Source of the DNA: Armigeres subalbatus
Lineage: Eukaryota > Arthropoda > Insecta > Diptera > Culicidae
DNA length: 64,000 nt
Reading direction: 5' to 3'
Assembly (NCBI RefSeq): GCF_024139115.2
Contig: NC_085141.1
Span: forward strand, 368,799,925-368,863,924
The translations under genes were made by a program, and so were the position numbers. Positions 46,849 to 58,938 of the stretch are shown piece by piece. The notes under the pieces were generated by a model that was given only the letters and a program-made list of their open reading frames with translations, was not told the origin of the DNA and made no database searches. How positions within the stretch are numbered: the first letter of the stretch is position 1; each line of letters begins with the position of its first letter.

Positions 46849-49175
46849 ATGGGTAGATTGGCACAACTTGCCAATGAGGCACAACGCATGAAGCTTGAGA
46901 TCCTGGGACGGAGTGAAGTTCGTTGGCCAAACTTTGGAGAACATAGAACGTCGTCGAGACAAGCTCTTCTATACTCTGGTTTACGACGTGAACACGCTCC
47001 CCGGCATCGCGGAGTTGGCTTCCTACTAAGCGCTCAGGCACACTATGCGCTTATGAAGTGGGAACCTATAAGTGAAAGGATAATCGTTGCCAGATTTAGA
47101 ACACGGGTCCGAAACCTTACTATGATCCAATGTTATGCGCCAATGCGTCAAGATCTGTTTGGGCGACTTCAATGCGAAGATCGGATCCGACAACTCGAAC
47201 CATGAGCGCATTATGGGACGCCATGGTCTCGGAGAAATGAGCGAAAACGGAGAGCTGTTCGCAGAATTCTGTGGTAATAACGACATGGTGATCGGGGGAT
47301 CGCTCTTCCCTCATCGACCGGTTCACAAGGTCACGTGGGTCTCCCGTGACGACTTTACAGAGAATCAATGCGACCACATCTGCATCAGCCGAAAATGGAA
47401 ACGGAGCCTTCTTGATGTACGAAATGAACGTAGAACCTATATCGCGTATGATCATCACCTCCTCATCGGCGAAATACGCCTGCACATTGCGCGGATTCGT
47501 CGGCAGGAGGAGAGATTTAGACGAACTGGAGACGCGTGCTGTAGATATTCCGGAAGGTGACAGCGTGGAAGACCTATGGACCGCCATCGAGAATGCCTTC
47601 ATCGCCACCAGCGAGAACAATCTGGACGAACTGCACAACCAGAGAAAACAATGGATCACCGATGAGACCTGGAGGAAGATAGAGGAGCGAAGAGAAGCCA
47701 AAGCCACGATAGAGCGATCAAAAACCAGAGGAGTCTTAGCCCGTCAACGATACTCGGCTCTTGAGAAGGAAGTAAAACGCTCATGTCGACGGGACAAGCG
47801 AGCGTGGGCGAAGGAGAGAGAAAGCCGTATCTTAGTGAAGGTACCTAAAAAGGGTGATCTGACTGTATGCGATAACTGGCGATGCATTATGCTGCTGTGT
47901 ACCGTTCTCAAAGTTCTATGCAAAGTTATCCTAGCCCGGATTCAGGAGACGATCGATGAGACTCTCCGGTAGCAGCAGGCCGGATTCCATGCCGGATGAT
48001 CCTGTGTGGACCATATTGTCACGCTCCGCATCATTCTGGAGCAGGTCAACGAATTCCAGGAGTCCCTTTACTTGATATTCATTGACTACGAAAAAGCTTT
48101 AGACCGTCTCAATAACGAGAAAATGTGAGGCGCCCTAAGACGCAAGGGGGTTCCCTAGAAAATCATCGGCCTCATCGAGGCACAGTATGAGACCTTCTCG
48201 TGTCGAATGCTGCACAATGGGGTCTTGTCCGACCCTATCCGGGTCGTAGCTGGTGTGAGGCAAGGATTCTATCACCGTTACTGGTCCTCATCGCAATCGA
48301 CGAGATTCTGGTAGGTGCGATTGACCGTGAACCAAACCGCGGCCTGTTAGGGCAGCCTATAACCATGGAGCACCTAAACGTCTTCGAATTGGCTGATGAC
48401 GTTGCACTTCTCGCTCAATGGCGCTCTGACAAGCAGAGCAAGCTCAATAACCTTGCCGAACGCTCCTCTTCGGCAGGTTTAGTTATCAACGTCAACAAAA
48501 CCAAATCGTTGGATGTAAACATGGTGACCCCATCCAGTTTCACAGTAGCCAGGCAACCAGTGGAGAATGTTGAAAGGGTCCAATATCGTGGTAGCCAAAT
48601 GGCATCAGACGGCGGTACCAAGATCGACATAAGCGCACGAACCAAGAAAGCAAGGGCTGCCTTTGCGAGTTTAAGAAATATCTGGAAAAAACAGGCAGAT
48701 AAGTGAACGCACCAAAATACACATTTTCAACTCTAACGTGAAATCTGTGCTGTTATATGCTAGCGAAACATATTGTGTATCAGTGGAGAACACTCAACGG
48801 CTGCAGGTGTTCATCAACAGATGCCTGCGGTATATAATTCGGGCATAGTGGCCTCACAACTGGATCTCAAACAACGAGCTCATCGTCGTTGTCACCAGAG
48901 CAACAGAAATTCGGGATCGAAAGTGGGACTGGGTCGGCCACACTCTACGTAGGGGCAGAAACGAAATCTGTAAACAAGCATTAGACTGGAACCCAGCGGG
49001 ACATCGCAGCAGAGGCAGACCCAGAGGCTCATGGCGGCGAAGCCTCAATAAAGAAATAAAAGAAGTTGACCGAAATCTAACCTGGCAACAGGTTAAAGCG
49101 ATAGCTGGACAACGCTCAGGATGGAGATCTTTCAAGTCGGCCCTTTGCACCACCGGAGGTGTACTGGATTCATAA
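46849..49175 (+). pseudogene. second RTE-like non-LTR element (CFDP2-type endonuclease), decayed
   Basis: The endonuclease starts at 46849: RLAQLANEAQRMKLEILGRS-EVRW, then GVGFLLS, GDFNAKIGSDNSNHERIMG, a VTWVS block, DHICIS and DHHLL. RTE endonucleases of this type were co-opted in ruminant CFDP2. A linker (DELHNQRKQWITDETWRKIE) follows, then a deletion near 47825, then RT: NWRCIMLLCTVLKVLCKVIL, FIDYEKALDRL (motif A), a GVRQGF-like motif B and LADDVALL in place of the usual Y/FADD box. The C terminus RKWDWVGHTLRRGRN and SRGRPRGSWRRSL ends at TAA 49173-49175, followed by a TAAGCAAGTAAGTAA tail. At least three frameshifts and several stops make it dead. Confidence 0.87.
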
Positions 49176-49216
49176 GCAAGTAAGTAATTCAAAAATCTTG
49201 GCGTATTATTACTATT

Positions 49217-49823
49217 GAACCGGTGCCAGCGAAAGTGGTACATGTTACATTGAGTAAATTTTACAGGAGACGCATTTTTCCGAAAACTTCGAAAATAAAA
49301 TTCAAATTAGCAATTTTCTGCATCTCAACTGTACCAACGTGTTATGACTGATGTGCCTAAAGGTAGTAATGAGAAATATGCGAAGTTTCTTGACAAATTT
49401 CAAGTTTGTTGGAACAAAATGCACATGTACCACTATTATTGGGAGCAAAATGCAACAGAAACCTAAAATCGTTGCCAGTAAAAGTGGTACATGTACATTT
49501 TTAAAATTATTTTAAACGGCAGTAAACCATATTGAAATTCAAAATAGGGTTAAAATATATTGCGGAAACATCTATGTTGTACAATTTTCTTTTCAATAAA
49601 TCGTTTTTAGGGGGTATAACTGCACATGTACCACTTTTCCTGGCAACGAAATTGCCATTGTGATATATACCATAAATTAAAAAGTGCATATCTCCAGATT
49701 TAGTTGTCAAAAATCACTTTTTCGTCATTCCCTTACTAAACCTTTGCTCCCAGAAGTAGTTGGTGTAAAAAACACAAAATCGACAAAAATGGTTTATGTA
49801 CCACTTTCGCTGGCACCGGTTCA
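49217..49823. mobile_element. 607-bp TIR element, GAACCGGTGCCAGCG ends
   Basis: Both ends read GAACCGGTGCCAGCGAAAGT inverted, continuing GGTACAT. Inside, the phrase CAGTAAAAGTGGTACATGTA or its complement recurs several more times (near 49422, 49469, 49620), so the end motif is dispersed through the element. No ORF with a motif. Confidence 0.82.
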
Positions 49824-50447
49824 TTTAAGGAAAAATATTTAATCTGTTGGACCTCAAGCCCCAAGTCCACCAGAAACAAATTCTATCCTTCTACTGCGCT
49901 TGAAGGAGAAGATATATTAAACGATAGAAAACTATATGGGATGCTTCTTCTTGCTCTACGGCATAGGCCCTATTTATTCTTGCACTAAGACAATTAAATT
50001 TGATTATTCTTTTGAAACTTAGAAGAAACGATATGAATACAATAATATGTTCATCTTCTCTCTTCCTGATTGCTCCGCGAATTCCCTCATAATTCCCTGA
50101 TTTTTCCAGGTTGACAATAATTTCCTGATAATTCCTGGTTTTCCAGGGTTTTCCAGGTAGTCACCACCCTGCTAAACCAAAAATTTACATTGTTTCGCAA
50201 TCTTATCGATATCATTGAAAACAGCCTGAAAGTTGGCAATAATGGTTAATCCATGTACTGTACATGAGGTGGCCAATAAATGTATGATGATGATGCAAGA
50301 AAACATAACTGCATTTTGTTTACTCCTTATTCATCTGTCTCAAGTTCATGTTAAACGATTGGTATCTATTAGTATCTCAATTACAATCAAACTTTTGTCT
50401 GTAGAACCTCAAGATTCCCGTTTTAACAAATTTAAACCAATTAATTG

Positions 50448-50665
50448 TGGGCTTCGTGGCCGTCCTTTTAGCGACGTCAATCGTCTAGACGCATGTGCTA
50501 AGGAGTGTGGGTTCGATTCCCGCCCCGGTAAGGAGGAAACTTTTCGTGATCGAAAAATTCTCTACTGGTCCAATGGTTGTTATGTGTCCGTTGTCTAATG
50601 CTTGGTGTTAAGTGCTCAGTCTGTACGACCTCTGGTCGAAGACGGTGTTCCTGTCTTTTTTAAAC
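50448..50665 (+). mobile_element. tRNA-derived SINE, third family
   Basis: GGGCTTCGTGGCCGTCCTTT begins a tRNA-like head; the B box GGGTTCGATTCCCGCC is at 50510-50526. A body without ORF follows to GACGGTGTTCCTGTC. The long segment between A and B boxes would suit a type II (Ser/Leu-like) tRNA ancestor. The segment 49824-50447 before it is unassigned except for TTCCTGATAATTCC-like phrases at 50085-50165. Confidence 0.7.
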
Positions 50666-52428
50666 GTGTATCAGGTGCATGTTACGAAGAGTCCTATAAT
50701 GTATGTTCTCCTGCATACTTGCGTTCAGTAGGCGCTTTGGTAGAGAGATTTACATTTTAGATTATTTTAAAGATAAATAATAGTTGATTAGTGGATTCTC
50801 ATCTGGAACCACTAGAGTTGTATTAAATGTATGCAATGGTCATACTTTTGTTAAAATTTTCCCTACACATTAACTTAAATTGTTTTTTTTGCCCCTTTGG
50901 ATTGCTTTGATCGGGGTGGGTTTTTGAAAATTGATAAGTGATTATACCGGAAGAACTAGTCTACTTTGACCAAATGAACACCGGACTGTGGGAATCAGCT
51001 AACATAATCCTCTTGAAAATTTTCAGGAATGTGGTTTCGTCAGTCAAATCAGTCACATAGGACAAAATCTAGTCAAAATGTAAATTTGAATATGTCAGTA
51101 TTGTTTGTATGTACGTTAGGCGTTGATTATTTATTGAGTCATTTCTATTATTGTGAGTTGTATAATTAATGTAAAATACTACTTGTCTTCTATATTGTAG
51201 ATCTGTTATTGTCATTGTGTTGTTGTCGGTTGTCTGTTATGTTTCAACATAAAGGTCTTATATAACTTTGTCTTATTAGTGTTTTAGTCATTGTTAGATA
51301 CAGTATGTATAAAACTACAAAATAATCGCCTTACAAATCCTATGTCCTTCCTCTATCTATCAATATCTGCTTTCTCCTTTTATCAATCTCTTTTTCTCTT
51401 TTATATCTCAATCTCTACTTTTTTCTTCTGTCTTTCTTCTATCTCAGAATTTCAATTCAATATGTTTCTATCCAATAGTACAGTAAACTTCTACCTAAAC
51501 AAATTCTCAAAAAAATAAAATAAAAAAATCTATTTAATAACTGAATCTTTTTTGTTTTTTCTTGGCTGATTTCTGATTTGCTATGATGTTAAGACTTATC
51601 ATCAGAACCAATACAAAGTTTATGTATGAAATATTCATTGTTATGGAGAAACATAAATTCAGATTTCTATCATTAAGCTATTTTCTATTCATTTAATTGC
51701 TTAATGCATCGACATTACTATTTTGAATTTTTCAACCTGATGTAAATCCTGATAAGTCTAAATAGTTCTCCACTCCCAATTGAAAACATTTTGAAAATTG
51801 AATGTCTCTAAAATATAAGAATGATCTATTGTGAATTCATGGCTTCTCCATTTCAATCTATATTACAACCTATCCTAACCTACCTATGGCCACGCGCTGG
51901 CTTCGCTACTTCCAGTTGACGAGAAATTGATTAATTTCCCGACCCCTTGGAGAGTGCTAATGAGCCCTAGCGGATCCTCCATGTAAAGAGCTATACCTGA
52001 TAATTATGCCGGGACATACGGTCAGGGGCTCAGTCTGCAAAGCAGCCGATCCACTGTGAATCGTTAGAGGCACACTGAAGTGCTCCAAATGTGATATGAT
52101 ACACAGATGAATATTATCTTCAGTACCGTCAACCCCCGTGACCTTGGCTAGGGACATTAACTTAAATTGTTATTGATAATTAAAATATATCATTTACCCT
52201 ACTGCCGTAATCTGAAATTACCCATTTTGAATGAATCGTTTGATTGAGAAACTGCATATACCCATTTTACACAATTTCGAGAAAACGACAAAAAACTGTT
52301 TTTGAACAAATTGGCACCGAATCTTTCGGTTTCTTCTATACAGATCAACAGTTTTTGGCAACATTCAACTGCAAACAGTACTCCATAATTGCTCTTTAAA
52401 TTGCGTGCATATATGTACCTACCCTAGT
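50666..52428. other. AT-rich stretch, nothing recognised
   Basis: 51900-52160 is less AT-rich and has a 66-codon minus frame (starts MSLAKVTGVDGTE) without known motif. At 52205 the word TGCCGTAATCTG matches the MITE end of 26411 but no second end was found. Confidence 0.45.
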
Positions 52429-52521
52429 TACATTTTGGTTTTATACCGGTTTTATAACACTCTTGAAGAGTGAATTATGGTCTTCAAGAGCGTTATAAAA
52501 CTTAAAATGTTACTTGGGTAG
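52429..52521. mobile_element. 93-bp hairpin MITE, CTACCC ends
   Basis: Left CTACCCTAGTTACATTTTGG and complement of right CTACCCAAGTAACATTTTAA, then a shared TTTTATAAC(A/G)CTCTTGAAGA, with an 11-bp loop. Its AAGTAACATTTT motif is also at the ends of 56153-56315. Confidence 0.8.
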
Positions 52522-53010
52522 TTTCTCAAACAAACGAAAACAATTTTTTTTCGTATTTTTTGCCAGCAGAATACGTATTTTTGGACGAGGATTCAGAATA
52601 TGTAAAAATCTCATTTTGGCCAAAAATGTTACATATCCAGTTTCTCAAAAAACGGTTCAAATGTATCTAAACAGCGATTAATCAACGCCTGCCGTTGGTA
52701 TTGGCTGCTGGAACCCGTAATCTAAGACCGTAATTAAATCAATAAATTACCAGATTATTTTAACATAATTCATGCAGCCAGAAATTGAAGGTAATAGCGT
52801 CATCGGATATAAGCCAGGAAGTTCACGGAATTGCAATTTCATAAAATAATGCAATTATGTTTTTTTAGAGAAAGATACGAATGTTGATGTAGGAGCATGG
52901 GGTTGATTTTGGAATATAACCGTCTGAATTGAAAGCACCGAGAAGAAAACGTCACATGGATTAAGCAGAATTGGAGGAATTTGGATGACTGTTCTGTTCT
53001 GCTCATAAAA

Positions 53011-53243
53011 CTTTGACACTTGGCCACACTTCTTTTAGGACTCGTTATAAAAGGAATGACTCTATCATTTTCTCTATAGTCCTCGGCTCGTAGGTACGTA
53101 AAGTATTTGCAAATCACTCTCATGTTTCAATCATTGAGCCTTTAATTGTGTTACGGTATTTATAACATTTTGAAATTTTCTATTTAATTTCAGAAATTCC
53201 TTTCCATAACGAGTCCTAGAAGAAGTGTGGCCAAGTGTCAAAA
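53011..53243. mobile_element. 233-bp MITE, TTTGACACTTGGCC ends
   Basis: Inverted repeats of about 48 bp share TTTGACACTTGGCCACACTT and TAGGACTCGTTAT. The interior has no ORF. 52522-53010 before it is unassigned. Confidence 0.82.
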
Positions 53244-53257
53244 TTGGAACAGGATCA

Positions 53258-53464
53258 TTCAGGGATTGAACTAAGTGTTATTATCATTTAGTATATTAAG
53301 TGATACCATCGTTTCACGCTGTAAATATTATGTACCATAGACAAAGCTGTATCGGGGAAATTGCGGTAGAAGTGCGCCATACAACACTTTTCGGAATTCC
53401 GCATCTGGAATAAGTTATTGGCTGAATACTAAATGATAATGAAATGATAAGTTCAATCCCTGAA
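53258..53464. mobile_element. 207-bp MITE distantly related to the CAAGGATG family
   Basis: Ends TTCAGGGATTGAACT inverted, then TATCATTTAGTAT on each side. The inner segment CATACAACACTTTTCGGAAT, then CTGGAATAAGTTATTG matches the inner text of 25497-25920 (CATACAACACATTTTGAAAT, CTGGAATGAGTTATTG), although the terminal bases differ. Confidence 0.8.
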
Positions 53465-54539
53465 TTTGTTATACAAATGCGCATTCCAAACGATCAGGAT
53501 ACCTGTCAAATGCGACACATGACGGCATTCATCTCATTGGACTCTAATAACCAACTACACGCCGGCATATGGCACGGACGACACACATAAGTGTAATTGC
53601 TACACAATATCACAAAACGAGATTCCTCGAGTTCACATAGCTTAACATTATATCACAGAATAATTCCTTAAGCTTCCTATTTGAAAATCTGAATTCCTGA
53701 TATACCTAGGTTATAAAACAAAAATCAAACCATGTACCTCCGGCATGTGCATCAACACTCAAGCCGAAAGCTCTTTCTTCGTGATCTGACTGTGCGATCT
53801 TCGTATTATAGCTTTTTAGCGCAACAACAGTTTGATTGACGGCGGCGTGCAAAGAATGTAGTTACGCACGAATAATCGAAATGAAAGAAACATCCCAGTC
53901 AACGGCCAATGTGTTTTTTTTTCTCGGCGACCAACATCATCGGCCGGGGGACTTGGCAACTGACACCGTGTTGCCGCACCGCACCGCATACCTGCTCGAT
54001 CGCCTATATCTGCCTACTAAATTCGCTCGCCATAGTTAGTCAGTTAGTTAGTTGACAGTTTTTCGCTTGCGTTTGTTGTTTTGTTAGTGACTAGCGAGTT
54101 TACTCGATCGGTGGGTTAGCTGGTCGGTTGGTCGGTTCGGCGGTGACTCAATGTCTGAAAATATCTGAACAGCCAAAAAACGGCACATAAGCGGTGAGCA
54201 CACAGTGGCCGGAAATTGGACAAAATCAATTATTTTTTTAATCATTGAGGGTCTAGCACCAATGCGAATAGCGACACCCGGACTGGCGAATCTTTTTTAC
54301 ATCCGACACTTTTTGTAACATCAAACAAAAGACGAATATTTTAAAGGTTTTTATTATTCTTAGATGATATTTGTAATAAAGCAATGAAGTTTGCTCAGTA
54401 CTTATTGAGCTGTACTGTAATGTGACAACAAAATCAATTTGTTTTCCATTTCGATGAAAAGATCTCCTCTAATGTTATGCTAGAATCATACAGAAAGGTT
54501 GCCAAATAATCTATCCTTCCCAAACCAACGCTGAACTGC
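53465..54539. other. unassigned stretch with a CpG-richer part
   Basis: 53740-54180 is richer in CpG and contains repeated TTAGT and TCGGT words (54035-54060, 54118-54142). It could hold a promoter or 5' untranslated exon, but no coding start with domain support was seen. Confidence 0.4.
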
Positions 54540-56139
54540 CGAGGCGGATAAATGCGATAAACGTTAAATCGAGGGCGATCCCGGGTCAAGGTCCCACCAA
54601 ATACAGGACAATTTCCCTCACCTCTTGTGCCTGCAAGACCATGGAAAGAATGGTAAACCGCCACCTCCGTGAGAAGCTGGTAGCAGAAGGTAGGTTTGGC
54701 TTCCAACAGCACGCTTTTCGCCCAGGGTATGGCACTAGTACCTACTTCACCAACCTGGGCAGCGTGCTTCAGAGCGCATACAACGAAGGCAAGCATGTTG
54801 ACCTGGTCTCCTTAGGCATCGCCAAAACTTTTAGCAGGACCTGGACACCCCTGGTCCTCAACAAACTTCAGGAATGGGGCATCACCGGAAACATGCTTGC
54901 CTTTATCAAAAACTTTCTCACCGGACGGATCTTTACGGTTCTAATTGGCGGCACTGCATCCGGAGAATTCACCGGAGAAACTGGCGTCCCCCAAGGGTCG
55001 GTTCTTGCAGTCACTCTATTTTTGATTGCAATGAACGGAGTCTTTGGCGTCCTATCGGCGAACGTCCATCTTTTCGTGTATGCCGACGACATTCTCCTGG
55101 TCGTTGTAGGAGGAACTCCCGAATGAACAAGAATATAAGCGCAGGCAGCGGTCAGTCCCATTTACTGCTAGGCTGCCTCCATCGAATGCGTCGTGAATGC
55201 TGGAAAATGCATCCGGTGCCACGTCTGCTGTGGTCGCAATCAACTCGTAGGTCCATCCATCAAGCTCAGTCATGATCCCAATCCAAACCGGAAAGTTAGC
55301 CGTATTCTCGGAGTGAATATCGATCGACGGCTCACCTTCCTGCCACATTTCCGGGCCGTTAAGGTGACCTACAAGTCCTAGATAAGCTTGATGGAGACCC
55401 TGACCAAAAACACCGCTCAAACAACAGGCACACTACATTGGGAGTGAGCCAAGAAACAGTCGCCTGCTCTATGGACTGGAACTAGCCTGCTTCGCACGGA
55501 CAAACTTAATTAACGTTCTATCCGTCTTTAACAATTACGTTCGACTGGCCTATGGACAACTCCATCCTACCCAAGCAGGATCAGCAGCTTGCGTCGACGC
55601 CGGTATCACCCCATTCCGGTATAGGGTCCTCAGAGTCATTTTTTACAAGGCCGCTTCCTTTGGTGCTGTGACCTCAGAAGAGCACAGGATCTCTCTCCTG
55701 GATTAGGCTGACCGGATCCTAAAGAACGTGGCCGGCACTAGTCTCCCCCCAGTGACCCGGGTTCACTGGCATGGAGCAAGAAGCTAGCTAATGCCTCCCG
55801 CCAGAATCGACCACACTGTCGCCACCGGATCCAAAAAAGGAGACAACACGCAAAAGCTAGGAGATCAGCCCTAGAACTAATAGCAACACGGTTCGCTACC
55901 ATGAAGTCCGATAAAGGGATGGTTCCGTCTCCAGCCGAGGTGTCGATTTTGGAGTTTTCGGACCCAACCTAACATAATCCGATCCGATAGCTTAGCCCGC
56001 CAGGGTAATGTCTTTCCAGTCGAAGCCGCTGCCGTTTTTGTTGCTTCTATCAGTCAGTTTCTCCCAAACACCGGTAGTCGACAAGTGCTTTCGCTTTCTC
56101 GAAGCGAGACACAAATCGTGGGCGTGCCATTAATAATGC
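54540..56139 (+). pseudogene. LOA/I-like reverse transcriptase with RNase H remnant
   Basis: Plus-strand frames read TKYRTISLTSCACKTMERMV, QQHAFRPGYGTSTYF, a motif A region (VDLVSLGIAKTFSRTW), GVPQGSVLAVTLFLIAMNGV (motif B) and VYADDILLVVVGG (catalytic). After a frameshift: RKVSRILGVNIDRRLTF. Further decayed text leads to VFPVEAAAVFVASISQFLPN near 56010, which fits the start of an RNase H domain. RNase H plus this RT style points to the LOA/I group; exact clade uncertain. Endonuclease and ORF1 are absent; several stops occur after 55126. Confidence 0.8.
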
Positions 56140-56152
56140 GTAGTAATTAATA

Positions 56153-56315
56153 AATTCTCGCTTAACTTTTCAAAAGGACCTAAGTAACATTTTTTTCATG
56201 AATTAGTTTGAGTACTGCAATCGAAAGCTTTCATGTTTTTTGGTTGATTGCGCTATTCAAATTAATTCATGAAAAAAATGTTACTTAGGTCCTTTTGAAA
56301 AGATAAGCGAGAATT
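56153..56315. mobile_element. 163-bp hairpin MITE
   Basis: Arms of about 57 bp begin AATTCTCGCTTA(A/T)CTTTTC and contain GGACCTAAGTAACATTTTTT; the loop is about 50 bp. It lies exactly between the LOA/I-like 3' end and the R1-like copy. Confidence 0.9.
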
Positions 56316-56766
56316 GAGTACATATACTACTGCAGCTGCTATGTCCCATCGGCTGGCATCAGACCTAGTGGGTAGCAGGCCAGTAGTCACTGCAGGAGAC
56401 ATCAATGCGCTAACCGAAGCAAGGCAAGAAGAGGAAGCCGGGGAACTACAACTCGGGCGTGGAAGGATGCTCACTTCGACGGTTGGACCTTCAACAAAGT
56501 TATGGGTCTGGGAGAAAACACGAGAAGTTTAAGCGGTGACGAACTGGTTTCCAAGGAAGGCACAATCATGGAATTGCAGGCCCCAGGTATACTGGTGGAG
56601 CGAGCAAATTGCAGCCCTTCATGCAACCTTCATCAGGGCTAGTAGAAGCCTACAAAGGTCGAGCTCGGCGGAAGTTAGGGAAGAACGCATCGAGATATTC
56701 TAAGGGGCGAGGCTGGCCCTAAACAAGGCCATCAAAGAAAGCAAGAAAGACTGCTGCGACTGTTGT
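56316..56766 (+). pseudogene. R1-like element copy R1-B, endonuclease end and linker
   Basis: RLASDLVGSRPVVTAGDINA at 56350 corresponds to the GDFNA block of R1 endonucleases. Then, with much of the endonuclease deleted, RAWKDAHFDGWTFNKVMGLG and ENTRSLSGDELV match copy R1-A, followed by YWWSEQIAALHATF and ARLALNKAIKESKKDCCDC, where a foldback-like element interrupts. One in-frame TAA near 56701. Confidence 0.78.
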
Positions 56767-57191
56767 ACCCCGTTAGGCATAATGGCGTTTGGCCTAAAGT
56801 TGTTTGGCTTAATGGCCGTTCGCCATAACGGTCATTTAGCATAATTCTTTTTAGCGCTGTGTGATTGATTAATAAGATTTGTCGAGCCATTCAGCTACGT
56901 TGTTCCCATCATATGGGCAATACGTGGTAATTGTACACATGATTGTACGACGCAGCAAAATAAAAATAGAGAAAGTTCCTGTCAAAACGGGAACATTTTA
57001 AATGTTGACACACTTATTAGCAAGAATTTCCTCTGCCTTACAAATGCATTATTTTAAAGGAGAGATCATATCTGAACTTTTCTAAAATCGAGCAAATGCC
57101 CAAATTGAAAGAAGGAATAATATCATCTCTCTTGTCTTCTGCCGAGCGAATAGATTTTGTGAAATAAGAGATCATACCCATCCCTACTATC

Positions 57192-57921
57192 GAGGTGGTT
57201 GAAGAATTAATACCAGCAGAGAAATTCGAAGACGCATAGTGGCTGGAAATCGTACGTACTTTGGACTAAGCAAGACGCTCCGATCGAATAGAGTTCGCCG
57301 CCTGACTATCTACAAAACGCTTATTAGACCGGTAGTTCTCTACGGACACGAGACCTGGACGATGCTCATGGAGGACCAGCGCACTGGGAGTTTTCGAAAG
57401 GTAAGCGTTGCGTACCATCTATGGTGGGGTGCAGATGGCGGACGGTACGTGGAGGAGGCGAATGAACCACGAGTTGCATGAGCTGTTGAGAACCATCCAT
57501 CGTTCATACCACGAAAATCGGAAGACTGCGGTGGGCGGGCACGTAGCCAGAATGTCGAACAGTAATCCGAAGAAAATAAAATAATTGATATTGAGCGTCT
57601 TAGGGGAAAATGTTACAAGGTTAAACAATTTCAAACTTCCATTTACTTCCACTATAATAATACATTAGTGATTATAGTGGAAGTAAATGGAAGTTTGAAA
57701 ATTTTTTAACCTCGAAGAAAATGGTTCTCGACAACGAACCCACGGGAACAAGAAGGCGAGGTGCACAGCGGGCAAGGTGGATTGATCAGGTGGAGGACGA
57801 TTTGCGGACCCTCCGCAGACTGCATGGTTGGCGAAGTGCAGCCATGAACCGAGCTAAATGGAGAAGACTTTTATGTGCAGCCCAGGCCACTCCGGCCTTA
57901 GTCTGGTAATAAATAAATAAA
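57192..57921 (+). mobile_element. RTE-like copy A3, 3' fragment
   Basis: The frame reads AGNRTYFGLSKTLRSNRVRR, then LIRPVVLYGHETWTMLMEDQ, a WWGADGG-like shifted region, LRWAGHVARM-like text and TGTRRRGAQRARWIDQVEDD, with tail GTCTGGTAATAAATAAATAA. Flanks ACCCATCCCTACTATC (57176-57191) and ACCCATCCCCACCATC (57922-57937) form a 16-bp target duplication with two differences. A MITE sits at 57577-57712, and about 40 bp is deleted near 57214. Confidence 0.85.
57577..57712. mobile_element. 136-bp insertion with hairpin, 9-bp duplication
   Basis: CGAAGAAAA is present on both sides (57568-57576, 57713-57721) and removal restores the RTE reading text (NPKKMVLDNEPTG). From 57618 an inverted repeat AGGTTAAACAATTTCAAACT of about 45 bp fills the rest; 57577-57617 lies outside the hairpin. 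Confidence 0.8.
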
Positions 57922-58938
57922 ACCCATCCCCACCATCAACCGAGCAAACCTGACTTGAAAAAATATATCTTATCTTTCCTTTCCTGTGCATATGTGTGTG
58001 TTGAAACAAGAAATCATATCCCATCTTGCCTACCACCGAGCAAAAGAACCATTTTGGAAAACAAGGAGTATATCTTGGATTGCTTTAAATCGATCAAATG
58101 CTTGAATTGAAAAAAGGAATCATATCTTCTCTTGCCTTCTGGCGAGTAAATGCATCCTTTCAAAAAAAGGAAAATGCCTAAACTAAAAGAAGGCATCTTA
58201 TTATCTCATGTCTTCTATCGGGCCAACGCATGCTTTCAAAGCAGGGACCACATCTTTCCTTGCCTGAAGCCGAGCGATCACATCTCCGGTTACCTTAAAC
58301 CATAAAAATGTCCAAATTGAAAGAAGACATCACATTCTCTCTTGCCTTCTACCAGGCAAATGAATCCTTTCAAAGAAGGGATCATATCTCCCCTTGCCTT
58401 AAACCGAGCAAATGCCCAAAATGAAATAAGAAATCATATCCTCCTTCTGTTGAGGAAAAGCATCCTTTCAAGAAGTGACCATGTCTTCCTTGCCTCAATC
58501 CGAGCAAATGTCAAAATTGGAAAATGGAATCATATCCTCTCTTGTCTTCTGCTGGGGAAATGCATTCTTTGAAATAAGCGATCATACCTTCACTTGCTTT
58601 AAACCGAACAAATACATTAACTGAAAAAGGAATCATTTCTGAATCATATCTGGAATCTTATTGAAGAAGGAAGCGTATATATCTTTTACTTTTACAGGAC
58701 AAAGAATGCTTTCAAAACATTATTTTCATTCCCCCTTTTGCGTAAATATTTTTTTGTTCTTAAACTCTTACAATTTTGTTGCTCAAGTGTTCGTTTTTTG
58801 AGGCATGTCAAGAGCGATCTTGTGACTGAGCCAGAAGGAAAACTATGGTAAGTGCAAAAAGCAGATGTCACGTCTTCAAGAAGTGATTTTCATATAATTC
58901 TTTAATACAAAAATTATTTAAAAGCAGCGTCACTCTTA

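Noticed and set aside
47120..47707. 195-codon frame on the minus strand
   Set aside because: It is antisense to the RTE-like endonuclease and linker on plus, which carry the recognisable motifs.
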